A DNA stretch of 37,178 nucleotides from an uncultured Clostridia bacterium (GCA_947625125.1 CANQNF010000026.1:1-37178); one strand, 5' to 3'. Positions 6,642 to 15,016 are shown, numbered from the stretch's first letter. The notes: generated from the letters alone by a model not told the origin. Numbers and translations: made by a program.

Positions 6642-8015
6642 ATGGACAAATTCCGAATCGAACACGACTCTATGGGCGAGGTAAAAGTCCCCGCCGAACA
6701 CCTCTGGGGCGCTCAGACCCAGCGCAGTTTTGAAAATTTCCGGATAGGCGTCGAGAAGATGCCGGAGGGCATAATCCGGGCGTTCGCGGTCCTGAAAAAA
6801 GCCTGCGCGGAGGCTAACCGCGAGCTTCTGCCCGAAAAAATGACCGAGGAAAAGTTAAAAGCGATCTGCGCCGCCTGCGACGAGATCTTGGCGGGACAGC
6901 TCCCCGGCGAGTTTCCGCTTTCGGTCTGGCAGACCGGCTCCGGCACCCAGTCGAACATGAATTTAAACGAGGTCGTCGCGAACCGCGGCAACCAAATCGC
7001 CGGGAAAAAGCTGCTCCATCCGAACGACGACGTCAACATGTCCCAGTCCTCGAACGACACGTTCCCCGCCGCCATCCACATCGCCGCAGTCTGCGAGATA
7101 AAAAGCCGACTGCTGCCGGCGCTTTCGGGGCTTATCGACGAATTTGACCGCCTCGAAAAGGAAAACGAGGGCGTGCTGAAGTGCGGCAGAACGCATTTGC
7201 AGGACGCCGTTCCGATTCGTTTTTCCCAGGAAATAAGCGGCTGGAAAGCGCTTTTGGAGCGCTCGCGCGAGCAGATAATCTCGTCGCTGTCCTCCCTTTC
7301 AAATCTTTCTTTGGGCGGCACAGCCGTCGGCACCGGGCTAAATGCTCCCGAGCGTTTTGACATTTTGGCGGCAGAAAAAATCTCGGCGGCGACGGGGCAT
7401 GCCTTTAAAACCGACCCGAACAAATTCCACAGCTTAAGCTCACAGGATGAGGCGGTTTTCGGGCATGGCGCGCTCAAGGCCTTGGCGGCGGACCTGATGA
7501 AGATATCAAACGACGTGCGATGGCTCGCCTCGGGCCCGAGGACGGGTCTCGGGGAAATCACCATTCCCGCAAACGAGCCGGGCAGTTCAATCATGCCGGG
7601 AAAAGTAAACCCGACCCAGTGCGAGGCGGTCACGATGGTCGCGGTCCAGGTCATGGGCAACGACACGGCCATAGGTTTTGCGGCCTCTCAGGGCAATTTC
7701 CAGCTGAATGTGTTCCTGCCGGTCATCGCCTACAACTACCTGCAATCGGTGCGGCTTTTGGCGGACGCGATGGAAAGCTTCCGCAAAAACTGCGTGTCGG
7801 GGATAAAGCCGAACGTTGAAAAGATGACCGAAAACGTCAACAAGTCGCTGATGCTGGCGGCGGCGCTCAACCCCTCCATCGGCTACGAGAATGCCGCAAA
7901 GGCCGTAAAACTGGCGTTTGAGAAAAACATCACCTTAAAAGAGGCGGTGGTCGAGCTGGGGCTCCTCAGTTCGGATGAGTTTGACCGGGTATTTCGGCCG
8001 GAGGACATGACCTGA
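6642..8015 (+). CDS. fumC: Class II fumarate hydratase
   Basis: Iron-independent fumarase that interconverts fumarate and L-malate. The 457-aa length fits the FumC family. Signatures seen: WQTGSGTQSNMNLNEV (near residue 100), the conserved SSNDTFP region, KCGRTHLQDAVP with the catalytic His, and the superfamily signature GSSIMPGKVNP (about residue 310) carrying the catalytic Ser. ATG 6642 follows AAGGAGCGAAT. The malic enzyme gene lies 270 bases downstream, so the pair can connect fumarate, malate and pyruvate, though a palindromic element separates them and cotranscription is not certain. Confidence 0.96.
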   Translation: MDKFRIEHDSMGEVKVPAEHLWGAQTQRSFENFRIGVEKMPEGIIRAFAVLKKACAEANRELLPEKMTEEKLKAICAACDEILAGQLPGEFPLSVWQTGSGTQSNMNLNEVVANRGNQIAGKKLLHPNDDVNMSQSSNDTFPAAIHIAAVCEIKSRLLPALSGLIDEFDRLEKENEGVLKCGRTHLQDAVPIRFSQEISGWKALLERSREQIISSLSSLSNLSLGGTAVGTGLNAPERFDILAAEKISAATGHAFKTDPNKFHSLSSQDEAVFGHGALKALAADLMKISNDVRWLASGPRTGLGEITIPANEPGSSIMPGKVNPTQCEAVTMVAVQVMGNDTAIGFAASQGNFQLNVFLPVIAYNYLQSVRLLADAMESFRKNCVSGIKPNVEKMTENVNKSLMLAAALNPSIGYENAAKAVKLAFEKNITLKEAVVELGLLSSDEFDRVFRPEDMT

Positions 8016-8194
8016 CAGGGGATAGAGGGCAGATGAATAGAGGGCAGAGGATGGAAGCTGCTGCGCAGCCGCCGCCTGCGGGCAAAGCCCCGGGCCCGGC
8101 CCGCAGGGCCGGGCCGGCCTCACGGCCCCCAAAGGGGGCCGTGAGGCGCCTCCCCCGTCGGGGGAGGCTGGGCTTTGCCCAAGCCGGCGGCGGC
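8014..8194. repeat. Heptamer tract plus GC-rich nested palindrome (E3)
   Basis: 8014-8055 is a degenerate heptamer tract (GATAGAG, GGCAGAT, GAATAGA, GGGCAGA). It is followed by a nested palindrome: GGGCAAAGCCC (8080-8090) pairs with GGGCTTTGCCC (8170-8180), enclosing CCCGGCCC/GGGCCGGG, a perfect 14-bp GCCTCACGGCCCCC-AAA-GGGGGCCGTGAGGC stem, and CCTCCCCC-GTC-GGGGGAGG. The tract begins at the fumC stop codon. No coding potential on either strand. Confidence 0.65.
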
Positions 8195-8284
8195 GAGCAC
8201 AGCGGTCGATATACGCACAAGGGTCGGGCACGGCTTTCCGGCAAGCCCGTGGAGAAATAAAAATGAAGAAAAGGAAGATACTGT

Positions 8285-9457
8285 ATGACAATCAGCGAAG
8301 AATCGCTACAGAAGCACTACGATTGGCAGGGAAAAATAGAAGTCGTCCCGCGCTGTAAAATCGAGGATAAGCACGATCTCTCGGTCGCCTATACCCCCGG
8401 GGTCGCTCAGCCCTGCCTTGAGATACAAAAGGACTACTCGAAGTCGTTCGAGCTGACCCGACGGGGCAATCTCATAGCGGTCGTCACCGACGGGACCGCC
8501 GTTTTGGGTCTCGGGGACATCGGGCCCGAGGCGGGCATGCCGGTGATGGAGGGGAAATGCGCGCTCTTCAAGACGTTCGCCGACGTCGACGCGTTCCCCA
8601 TCTGCGTGCGCTCGAAAGACGTGGACGAAATAGTAAGGACCGTCTATCTTATTTCGGGCAGCTTCGGCGGCATAAATTTAGAGGACATCTCGGCGCCGAG
8701 ATGCTTCGAGATCGAAAGAAGATTAAAGGAAATTTGCGACATTCCCGTATTTCACGACGACCAGCACGGCACCGCGATAGTGGTTGCGGCGGCGCTGATA
8801 AACGCGCTAAAGGTCGTCGGCAAGGACATGGCGGCGGCTAAGGTTACGATTTGCGGCGCAGGTTCGGCGGGATGCTCTATTGCCAAACATCTTTTAAACA
8901 TCGGCTTTAAAAACGTCACGCTCGTAGATAAGTTTGGCATTGTCTGCAAGGGCGAGAGCTGGCTCAACAGCGAGACCGAGAAAATGGCGGAGATCACGAA
9001 TCTGTCCCGTCTTCGCGGCAGTCTCGCCGACGCAATGAGAGGCGCCGACATCTTCATCGGCGTATCCGCCCCCGGCATAGTTTCGGAGGAGATGATAGCC
9101 TCGATGGCGCCGAGAGCAATAGCGTTTCCGATGGCGAACCCGGTGCCCGAGATAATGCCGGACCTTGCGCTCAAAGCGGGCGCCGAGGTCGTCGGCACCG
9201 GCCGCTCGGACTTCATGAACCAAATAAACAACGTCCTTGCTTTCCCGGGCATCTTCCGGGGAGCGCTCGACTGCCGGGCCTCGCAGATAAACGACGAGAT
9301 GAAAGTTGCGGCTTCGTATGCTCTTGCCTCGCTTGTATCGGAAGATGAACTTCGTGCGGACTACATCATCCCTCCCGCGACGGATAAGCGGGTTGCCGAA
9401 GCTGTAGCCGCCGCCACCGTGGAAGCCGCCAGAAAAACCGGGGTCGCGAGGCTCTGA
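8285..9457 (+). CDS. NAD(P)-dependent malic enzyme
   Basis: Oxidatively decarboxylates malate to pyruvate. The 390-aa product is of the short bacterial type, without a phosphotransacetylase domain. Features: SVAYTPGVAQPC with the catalytic Tyr (about residue 36), VMEGKCALFK with the catalytic Lys (about 91), INLEDISAPRCF and FHDDQHGTAIV metal ligands (about 132-165), and a Rossmann site ICGAGSAGCSIAK. The GAGSAG loop does not settle NAD against NADP. ATG 8285 follows AAAAGGAAG at 8-base spacing; an ATG at 8263 is in another frame. It lies downstream of fumC, which supplies its substrate. Confidence 0.95.
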   Translation: MTISEESLQKHYDWQGKIEVVPRCKIEDKHDLSVAYTPGVAQPCLEIQKDYSKSFELTRRGNLIAVVTDGTAVLGLGDIGPEAGMPVMEGKCALFKTFADVDAFPICVRSKDVDEIVRTVYLISGSFGGINLEDISAPRCFEIERRLKEICDIPVFHDDQHGTAIVVAAALINALKVVGKDMAAAKVTICGAGSAGCSIAKHLLNIGFKNVTLVDKFGIVCKGESWLNSETEKMAEITNLSRLRGSLADAMRGADIFIGVSAPGIVSEEMIASMAPRAIAFPMANPVPEIMPDLALKAGAEVVGTGRSDFMNQINNVLAFPGIFRGALDCRASQINDEMKVAASYALASLVSEDELRADYIIPPATDKRVAEAVAAATVEAARKTGVARL

Positions 9458-9483
9458 CCCCGCGCCCGAACACCTACTGCCCC

Positions 9484-9567
9484 GGCGGAGCCCCCACCGG
9501 CTCCGCCGGCGGGCCCGCGCTTTGCGCGGGCTGCGCGCCCCCAAAGGGGCGCGCAGGGGGCTCCGCC
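9484..9567. repeat. GC-rich nested palindrome with 12-bp terminal inverted repeats (E4)
   Basis: GGCGGAGCCCCC (9484-9495) pairs perfectly with GGGGGCTCCGCC (9556-9567). Internal hairpins are CCGG-CTCC-GCCGG, CCCGCGC-TTT-GCGCGGG and TGCGCGCCCC-CAAA-GGGGCGCGCA. It sits between the malic enzyme and the lipid kinase and has the same three-stem-inside-one-stem plan as E1 and E3. Confidence 0.65.
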
Positions 9568-9648
9568 CGCAAGCTCACGGCGCCCGCCATGCCCGCTGCC
9601 CGAAAAGCACTTCAGGCGCGGGGTCTATGGGCGCAGAAAGGAGAGGCC

Positions 9649-10542
9649 ATGCCGTCAATTCTCTTTGTTTATAACCCCCGCTCGGGCATGCAGACCGTCT
9701 CGCGAAAACTGAGCGAGATAGTCTCGATATGGACTGCCGCGGGCTGGGACGTGACCGTCCACCCGACGCAGGCCCAAGGCGACTGCCGAAACACCGTCGC
9801 GCGCCTTGCAAACGGGTTTGACCGGGTCGTCGCGGCAGGCGGCGACGGCACCCATAACGAAGCCGTGAACGGGCTGCTGGACGCGGGATATGCCCGCCCC
9901 TACGGCTATATCCCCTGCGGGTCGACGAACGATTTTTCACATTCCATCGGCATTCCCGTGCAGATCTTGGCCGCTGCAAGAAACTGTCTTGAGGGCGAGC
10001 CGTTTGCATATGACATCGGGAAGATGAACGGCCGTGCGTTTACCTATGTGGCAGGTTTCGGCGCATTCACCGAGATAACCTACTCTACCCCTCAGCAGCA
10101 AAAAAACACCCTCGGATATGCCGCCTACGTCATAGCGGCGCTGTCATCCATACAAAATATCGTGCCCTATAAGGTGGGATTTTCCTCTAAGGAGCGCTCC
10201 GGCTCGGGCGAGTACGTCCTCGGGCTTGTGACGAACACTTTGCAGGTCGGAGGCATGAAAAATCTTTTGCCCCAAAACATCGCCCTTAACGACGGCTTTT
10301 TCGAGGTGCTTCTTGTAAAAAATCCCAAAAACCCGCTTGATCTGAATAAAATAATAATGTCGGCCATGAAGCACGATTTCACCGCCGACTGCTTTGAATA
10401 TTTCAGGACCGAGGAGATAAACTTCACAAGCGAAACGCCCCTCGCCTGGACCCTCGACGGCGAAAACGGCGGGAGCCGCACGGAGACGAACATTTTCTGC
10501 ATGAAAGAAGCTCTGAGCATAATACGCAAAAAAAGAGGATAG
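9649..10542 (+). CDS. Diacylglycerol kinase family lipid kinase (DgkB/YegS-like)
   Basis: Predicted lipid kinase that phosphorylates diacylglycerol or a related lipid with ATP at the membrane face; in Firmicutes such enzymes recycle diacylglycerol from lipoteichoic acid synthesis. The 297-aa product has the N-terminal VYNPRSG, the nucleotide loop VVAAGGDGTHNEAVNGL (about residues 62-78), and PCGSTNDFSHSIGIP (about 93-107). Length is normal for the family. ATG 9649 follows AAAGGAGAGGCC; an ATG further upstream (9589) lies beside the palindrome and has no site. Substrate is inferred from family only. Confidence 0.9.
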   Translation: MPSILFVYNPRSGMQTVSRKLSEIVSIWTAAGWDVTVHPTQAQGDCRNTVARLANGFDRVVAAGGDGTHNEAVNGLLDAGYARPYGYIPCGSTNDFSHSIGIPVQILAAARNCLEGEPFAYDIGKMNGRAFTYVAGFGAFTEITYSTPQQQKNTLGYAAYVIAALSSIQNIVPYKVGFSSKERSGSGEYVLGLVTNTLQVGGMKNLLPQNIALNDGFFEVLLVKNPKNPLDLNKIIMSAMKHDFTADCFEYFRTEEINFTSETPLAWTLDGENGGSRTETNIFCMKEALSIIRKKRG

Positions 10543-10689
10543 ACGAATAGAGGTTAGAGGATAGATGAATAGATGATTAGAAGATAGAACTCTAACTTCT
10601 AATCATCTTTTTTCGCACTATTTTCAATTCGGAGCAAAAGCCCTCTCCCCAAATTCTATCTTCTATTCATCTAACTTCTAATCATCTAA
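10541..10689. repeat. Longest heptamer tract, partly inverted to make a hairpin
   Basis: 10541-10583 is a run of 7- or 8-base units (TAGAGGA, TAGACGA, ATAGAGG, TTAGAGG, ATAGATG, ATAGATG, ATTAGAAG). An inverted copy forms a perfect 13-bp stem, AGATGATTAGAAG (10571-10583) with CTTCTAATCATCT (10596-10608), followed by six T; it should work as a terminator for the lipid kinase. A further inverted block lies at 10655-10689. Confidence 0.65.
10571..10613 (+). terminator. Terminator formed by the heptamer repeat
   Basis: A 13-bp perfect stem with a 12-base loop and a T-run at 10608-10613 lies 29 bases after the lipid kinase stop. Confidence 0.55.
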
Positions 10690-10692
10690 AAC

Positions 10693-10725
10693 GCCCCGCG
10701 CTTTGCAGACAGCCCGGGGCATTTT
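10693..10725. terminator. Bidirectional terminator between converging genes
   Basis: GCCCCG (10693-10698) pairs with CGGGGC (10715-10720), followed by ATTTTAATAT on the plus strand and GTTTTAGATG on the minus strand. It lies just beyond the stop of the minus-strand beta-propeller gene. Confidence 0.5.
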
Positions 10726-10752
10726 AATATAGTTAAGTTTTTAAGCCGATGA

Positions 10753-12921
10753 TCAGTTGTGGCCGCTGTAGGCCGACTGTATGAGGTTCGCGGTGCCGCT
10801 CAGGCTCAGGCCGTCCTTGGTGGCTGCGCAGTAAACTCTGCCCTCGGAGAGGATATAGAGATACCCGCCGTTTAAATACGCCTTGCCGAACTCGAACGCC
10901 TCGTCGACCTCGTGAATCTCGATCTCACCCGCCGGTTCAAAGCCGTTGCTGCCGGCCCTGTAAAGCGCGTAACGGAAGGTGTAATCGAGCCCGTCGAAGA
11001 ACCCGTAGGGCACTCCCACGACCGAGCCGCTGACAAAGAGAAGCCCGTTATTTTCAAGCGCTTTCGAGCGCCCGCCGCTCTCGCATAATACCGTCGAATA
11101 ATTTAACATCAGCGAGCCGCCCGGGTCTTTTGAGAGCTTTGAAAGAATAAGCTCGCCGCCGTCGTCAAGCGTCAGGGTCACATACCCGCCGTCGAACTCT
11201 ACAAGCCCCTCGGCAGGGTCGTTTACCGGCGCAGTCCCGTCCATTCGCATGGGATGCTCCGGGTCGGACAGATCTATCGCGTAGTTTTCGCCCTGGCCGC
11301 TGAAGTAAAGGCTGTCGCCGACTCTTTTGACGGTCGTGAGCGCGACTCCCTGGAAGTATGCCCAGGATACCTTTTCGAGAGTGCTGTCGTATATAGTCAG
11401 CGTGGTGACGTATCCGCTGCCGTCGGGCGAATCGGACACGCTCGTCACGGCTATGGCATTGCCGAAGAGGGAGATCCCGTCGCCCGAGAGGGCCACGCCG
11501 TCGATGTCCTTATAGCCGGCATATACCACCTGTCCGTCGACAAGCCAGAACACCTTTGCCGACGTCACGTCGCCGGCGGGGGTGGAATCATATCCGAAGA
11601 GATAGACCGCTCCGTTTGTCAGGACCACTCTGCCCTCATAGCCGAGGACCGCCTGCACAGAGACAGCGCCATCGGAGGTTACTCCCGAAATGACGGTGTA
11701 GTCGGTGGTGGAGATGTAGTCGGGTATCATGATGTTCTGAGGCTCGATATAGTTTCTCACGCCGTTTACCGTGTAGCCCGGAACGTAGCTTTGCAGATCC
11801 TCAACGCCGACTATGGGGGCGTTTCGGTAGTCGTTATAGGCGGTCACGGTGTAGAGATTTCCGTTTGAATATGTCATGTCGACAAGGCTGCCGTCCTGTG
11901 TGAAGTCGTTTTCGAGCATGGGCCGCCCGCCGAACACGTTATATACGCACACCTCGACAGAGTAGCCGCTCGCGCTCGGCTGTACGCCGTACAAAGAATC
12001 GAGCATGCCGTTGACCGTCGGGTCGTAGGGGTAATTTGAAGAAGTTGCCACGGAATAAACGACCGTAAGCTTTGAACCCGACGCATAGAATCCCGCCAGA
12101 GTCTTTTCAGCGCCCGGAACTATCGCCGGGATGATGCTCTCGGTGAGCTCAACGTTTCCGCCGCCGGTGGAGTAAATTCTTAAAACGCCGTCGTTTTGCT
12201 CGGCCATGAACCCGTCGCCGAATACGACCTCGCCGTCAATGCTCTTGGCCTTGGTCTCGGGGAGCTTTATCTCCTCTCTTGCCGGGTCGGAGGCGCCAAG
12301 GTCCGGGGTCTCTATCTCCTCGACCTCGGGGGTCGGGTCCTCGGCGGGAGCGGGCGCGACGTGCTCGGGTATGCCGGCCTCGGCGGGTTCGGTGACGCTT
12401 TGGGCGGGAGCTTCCTTTTCGGGCTCCGGCTTAGAGGTCACGGCCGCGGAATCGGGTCCGGTCTCGTTTTCGTTTTCGTTGTCGTTATAGGAATGCTCTA
12501 TATCGGCAATAGCGGAATCAAGGGTCTTCTTGTCCTCGCTGCCGACGTAGTATTCCTCGAAAGTCTTATGCAGATCGTCGTAATTTTCGGCATACTGCGC
12601 TCCGACCTTGGGAGGCTCGGAGGGGAGCTCTTTGTCGAATACTCCCATATACCCCGCCACCCCGAAGGCAAGCGCCGCACATGCGGCAAAGCTTGCGATC
12701 GTACGGAAGGCGGTAGATGTCAAACGTTTATTGGAGGTTACGGTGATATTTCTTGAGATCTTTTCGTCCGACGTCTTAACGACCTCGGCGGGAGCCTTTC
12801 CCGAGGAGACGGCCGCGGTCTTTTCCGCAAGCATGGCGGCAATGTTCTCGGGCTCTAAGCGCTCGGGAATTTTCAGATTCTCAAACAGCTCAACATAGAT
12901 GTTGTCGACGTTTCTTGCCAC
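10753..12921 (-). CDS. Membrane-anchored beta-propeller protein, probable anti-sigma partner
   Basis: 722-aa protein with a cytoplasmic N-terminal segment (IPERLEPENIAAML near residues 18-31, as in Clostridia proteins encoded next to ECF sigma genes), one transmembrane helix (about 72-95), an acidic Pro/Glu-rich linker (about 100-215), and a C-terminal region of about 500 residues with repeated beta-blade patterns (DGVLRIYSTGGG, LTVVYSVAT, VSVQAVLGYEGRVVLTNG, ALYRAGSNGFEPAGEIEI). This fits the Beta_propel (pfam09826-type) extracellular propeller. The start is a GTG 8 bases after GGAGG; no ATG fits as well. It begins 36 bases after the sigma factor gene. I infer that the cytoplasmic tail restrains the sigma factor and the propeller senses an extracellular signal. 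Confidence 0.8.
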   Translation of the reverse strand: MARNVDNIYVELFENLKIPERLEPENIAAMLAEKTAAVSSGKAPAEVVKTSDEKISRNITVTSNKRLTSTAFRTIASFAACAALAFGVAGYMGVFDKELPSEPPKVGAQYAENYDDLHKTFEEYYVGSEDKKTLDSAIADIEHSYNDNENENETGPDSAAVTSKPEPEKEAPAQSVTEPAEAGIPEHVAPAPAEDPTPEVEEIETPDLGASDPAREEIKLPETKAKSIDGEVVFGDGFMAEQNDGVLRIYSTGGGNVELTESIIPAIVPGAEKTLAGFYASGSKLTVVYSVATSSNYPYDPTVNGMLDSLYGVQPSASGYSVEVCVYNVFGGRPMLENDFTQDGSLVDMTYSNGNLYTVTAYNDYRNAPIVGVEDLQSYVPGYTVNGVRNYIEPQNIMIPDYISTTDYTVISGVTSDGAVSVQAVLGYEGRVVLTNGAVYLFGYDSTPAGDVTSAKVFWLVDGQVVYAGYKDIDGVALSGDGISLFGNAIAVTSVSDSPDGSGYVTTLTIYDSTLEKVSWAYFQGVALTTVKRVGDSLYFSGQGENYAIDLSDPEHPMRMDGTAPVNDPAEGLVEFDGGYVTLTLDDGGELILSKLSKDPGGSLMLNYSTVLCESGGRSKALENNGLLFVSGSVVGVPYGFFDGLDYTFRYALYRAGSNGFEPAGEIEIHEVDEAFEFGKAYLNGGYLYILSEGRVYCAATKDGLSLSGTANLIQSAYSGHN

Positions 12922-12957
12922 CTTGTACTCCTCCTTTTTTAAAAATTTTTATATCGT

Positions 12958-13509
12958 TTAACCGTCTTCCAAAAGCTTTCGCAGCTTGTTCTTACCTCGT
13001 GCGAGGTGAGTTCGGACGGTTGCGGAATTTATCCCGGTGATTTTTGAGATCTCGTCGCTCGTGTAGCCGTAGATGGCGTTGAGCGAGAAGCAGAGCTTTT
13101 CGTTGGCGCTCAGGCTTTCGATATGCTCCAAAAGCTCTATGCCCTCATATTTTGATTCATTATAAGGTATCTCGACGGCGCGGTTGTCGTCCTCGTCCGA
13201 GCCGAAGCTCGAATCGAGGTATCGGAGGTTATCGCGGTCCTGAATGTACTCCATCTGTTTCCGCTTTATCTTGGCGGTCAGGATTTTCAGGAGCCAGCCC
13301 TTGAAAGCCTCTTCGTTCTTGAGGGTCTTTATCCCCACGAACGCGTCCAAAACGGCGTCCTGAACGGCGTCGGCGGCGTCGTCGGGGGAGTTGAGGTTAG
13401 TCAGAGCATAGTAGTAGAGCTCCTTATATACGGCGGAATAGAGCTCGGCAAAAGCGGAGCTGTCGCCCTTTGACGCTTTTTTAACGAGCTCGGAAAATCC
13501 ATCCGGCAT
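12958..13509 (-). CDS. ECF-type RNA polymerase sigma factor
   Basis: 183-aa sigma-70 family member with only regions 2 and 4. Region 2 spans about residues 10-80 (FAELYSAVYKELYYYALTNL, DAADAVQDAVLDAFVGI, FKGWLLKILT); region 4 spans about 125-180 (LSANEKLCFSLNAIYGYTSDEISKI then SATVRTHLARGKNKLRKLL, a helix-turn-helix). ATG 13509 follows GAGGTGATGAGGTT. It is first in a two-gene operon with the membrane beta-propeller protein. Targets unknown; no clear second copy of an ECF promoter was recognised in the window. Confidence 0.92.
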   Translation of the reverse strand: MPDGFSELVKKASKGDSSAFAELYSAVYKELYYYALTNLNSPDDAADAVQDAVLDAFVGIKTLKNEEAFKGWLLKILTAKIKRKQMEYIQDRDNLRYLDSSFGSDEDDNRAVEIPYNESKYEGIELLEHIESLSANEKLCFSLNAIYGYTSDEISKITGINSATVRTHLARGKNKLRKLLEDG

Positions 13510-13754
13510 AACCTCATCACCTCAATTCAGCTACACAGAGCCGCGCACTGAGGTCTCTGTATAGATAGTGTCAAAAATCCGCGTTTTTGTTGCACCGCAA
13601 AAAAATTTTTTTCGCAAAATTTCCGCCACGGCATAAAACCCGGGGCTTTTGCGGCTGCCGCCGAAAAAATAAAGGCGAAAGCGGCGCGAACGAGCCGAAA
13701 ATCAAGGGAATTTTTTCCAAAGGCTCGTTGCCGCATACTGCGATACAATAAACT
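13510..13754 (-). other. Long 5' leader of the sigma operon
   Basis: About 240 bases separate the predicted start point from the sigma factor ATG. The leader contains A/T runs and a G/C-rich middle but no convincing ORF; the 89-codon open frame across it has no ribosome site and overlaps the promoter. A TTGACACTATCTATACA motif near 13561-13577 (minus strand) may be a remnant or a second promoter. No known riboswitch was recognised. Confidence 0.35.
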
Positions 13755-13783
13755 ATTATACACTATTGTTCGGGGGATTACAA
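13755..13783 (-). promoter_or_regulatory. Promoter of the ECF sigma operon
   Basis: On the minus strand TTGTAA (13778-13783), 17-base spacer, TATAAT (13755-13760). The A/T-rich sequence further upstream (13800-13850) may act as an UP-type element. Confidence 0.55.
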
Positions 13784-13958
13784 GACTTTCGGGCAAAAAA
13801 CTTGCTTTAAATTATTAAAATTTGATTACATTTTACATAATATGGGAGAAAAACAGCTTTAGTAAGAGGGGAGTTTTGGGCAGGAAAAGAGGGGACTCGG
13901 GCCGATAAATCAACTTCGTCACAAAATCTTTATCGAAAAAACATGCGATAAAAATCCT

Positions 13959-14819
13959 CTACGTATCCTCGTATTCCCCGTCGCCGAATCCCTCAGTTTT
14001 CAGTCTTTCCACGAATCTGTTGAGAATTTTTTGCCAGAATGCTCCGAACCACTTCGCCCTGCCGAACAGCTTTACCAAAGTAGGGCTCGTCGCATAATAA
14101 AGCCTAATAAAAGCCCTCCCAAAGGCGGTCGAGCTGAGCTTTTGGTCGCGATATCTGCGCAGCACTCTCACCTCCGGGCAATCGTATGAGCCGTACACCG
14201 CCGTAGCGATATAGCAGCCTTTCTTTGGCTTTTCGGACACGGGAACGTTCTCGGCCCGGACTTCGGAGGCAGGAGATTCTTTTGACGGATTAAAGTGATG
14301 AATTCTTTTTACAGGGAGGACTGCGATCTGCTCGGAAATCCTCTTTTGAATATAGTCGGACTGAACGCCATAGCTCGTCCAAAGCCTTATTACAGGGATC
14401 CCCGCTTCCTCGCAAATTTTTGAGACCTTTTCGTCTCGCTCGCGCCGGTCATGCTCCAAATGCGTCTGGTCGTTGATTTCGACGACGATTTTTGGAGCAA
14501 ATTCGCTGTCGGTTATAAGAAAATCTACATTGCGAAAAAGCTCGTTTCGGTATCTGAAATTGTCCGTGCGGTCAATAAAGGACGCGAGATTTACCTGCGG
14601 AAAAACCCTGAAACCCTCGGGAACGGCGGGCTGTATCGCTTCAAAAAACTGCCTTTCGGTCTTTGAAATCAGCCTGTCCCGCAGGGCATAGAGATATTCT
14701 TCATTGTTGATATCCGAAAGCGTTTTGCAAGGAGCGTCCTTATAATGCCATTGACCGCAGAGGTCGCATTTTATGACATCCCCCGTTTCGCGCTTTTGAT
14801 TGCAAACGCGGCAAGCCAA
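13959..14819 (-). CDS. Zinc-ribbon / DUF2726 nuclease-like / CFI-box fusion protein
   Basis: 286-aa protein in three parts. Residues 1-31 carry a Cys4 knuckle (C3, C6, C18, C21, plus H25 and C31). Residues 45-170 match DUF2726, a PD-(D/E)XK-like domain, with VDFLITDSEFAPKIVVEINDQTH (Asp and Glu-x-Asn-Asp as the likely catalytic pattern) and IPVIRLW. Residues 200-255 match the CFI-box C-terminal domain (GCYIATAVYGSYDCPEVRVLRRYRD, GRAFIRLYYATSP), short and weakly hydrophobic. The start is TTG with no clear ribosome site, and a dispersed palindromic repeat ends about 20 bases upstream; the open frame continues into that repeat, so the true start is uncertain. Role unknown; DNA binding or cleavage is an inference. 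Confidence 0.78.
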   Translation of the reverse strand: MACRVCNQKRETGDVIKCDLCGQWHYKDAPCKTLSDINNEEYLYALRDRLISKTERQFFEAIQPAVPEGFRVFPQVNLASFIDRTDNFRYRNELFRNVDFLITDSEFAPKIVVEINDQTHLEHDRRERDEKVSKICEEAGIPVIRLWTSYGVQSDYIQKRISEQIAVLPVKRIHHFNPSKESPASEVRAENVPVSEKPKKGCYIATAVYGSYDCPEVRVLRRYRDQKLSSTAFGRAFIRLYYATSPTLVKLFGRAKWFGAFWQKILNRFVERLKTEGFGDGEYEDT

Positions 14820-14838
14820 AAGGGCTCGCCATTTATAT

Positions 14839-14946
14839 GGGGTCCCGCAAACGCTTGCGTTTGTGGGGTAAAGGCGGAGCAGCGGCGTGAGCGGCGATGC
14901 CCGAATTTCAAGTATAAAAAGGGCATCGCAAGCGATATGGAGCTTG
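14839..14946. repeat. Dispersed palindromic repeat, copy A
   Basis: 108 bp nearly identical to the segment 15196-15304. It contains two stems: CCCGCAAACG-CTTG-CGTTTGTGGG and GCGATGCCC with GGGCATCGC around a 17-base A/T-rich loop. The copy borders the start of the DUF2726 gene. Confidence 0.7.
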
Positions 14947-14951
14947 TAAAA

Positions 14952-15016
14952 GGGACCCCCGAAAATGCTTGCATTTTTGGGGTAAAAGCCGGAACGACGG
15001 AGTGAGCGAGAGGCGG
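14952..15016. repeat. Dispersed palindromic repeat, partial copy C with changed stem
   Basis: Shares the frame GGACCCCCGAAAATG-CTTG-CATTTTTGGGGTAAAAG then CGACGGAGTGAGCG with copies A and B, but two stem pairs are changed on both sides at once (C-G to A-T and C-G to T-A). Only the first stem is present. Confidence 0.6.

Noticed and set aside
8033-8260. 75-codon plus-strand ORF between fumC and malic enzyme
   Set aside because: It is the translation of the palindromic element E3 (Pro/Arg/Gly-rich); no ribosome site.
8263-8355. Alternative ATG start for malic enzyme
   Set aside because: The ATG at 8263 is in a different frame and ends within 31 codons; ATG 8285 has the better ribosome site and the family N-terminus.
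13527-13796. 89-codon minus-strand ORF upstream of the sigma factor
   Set aside because: It would include the promoter at 13755-13783 and has no ribosome site; treated as leader RNA.
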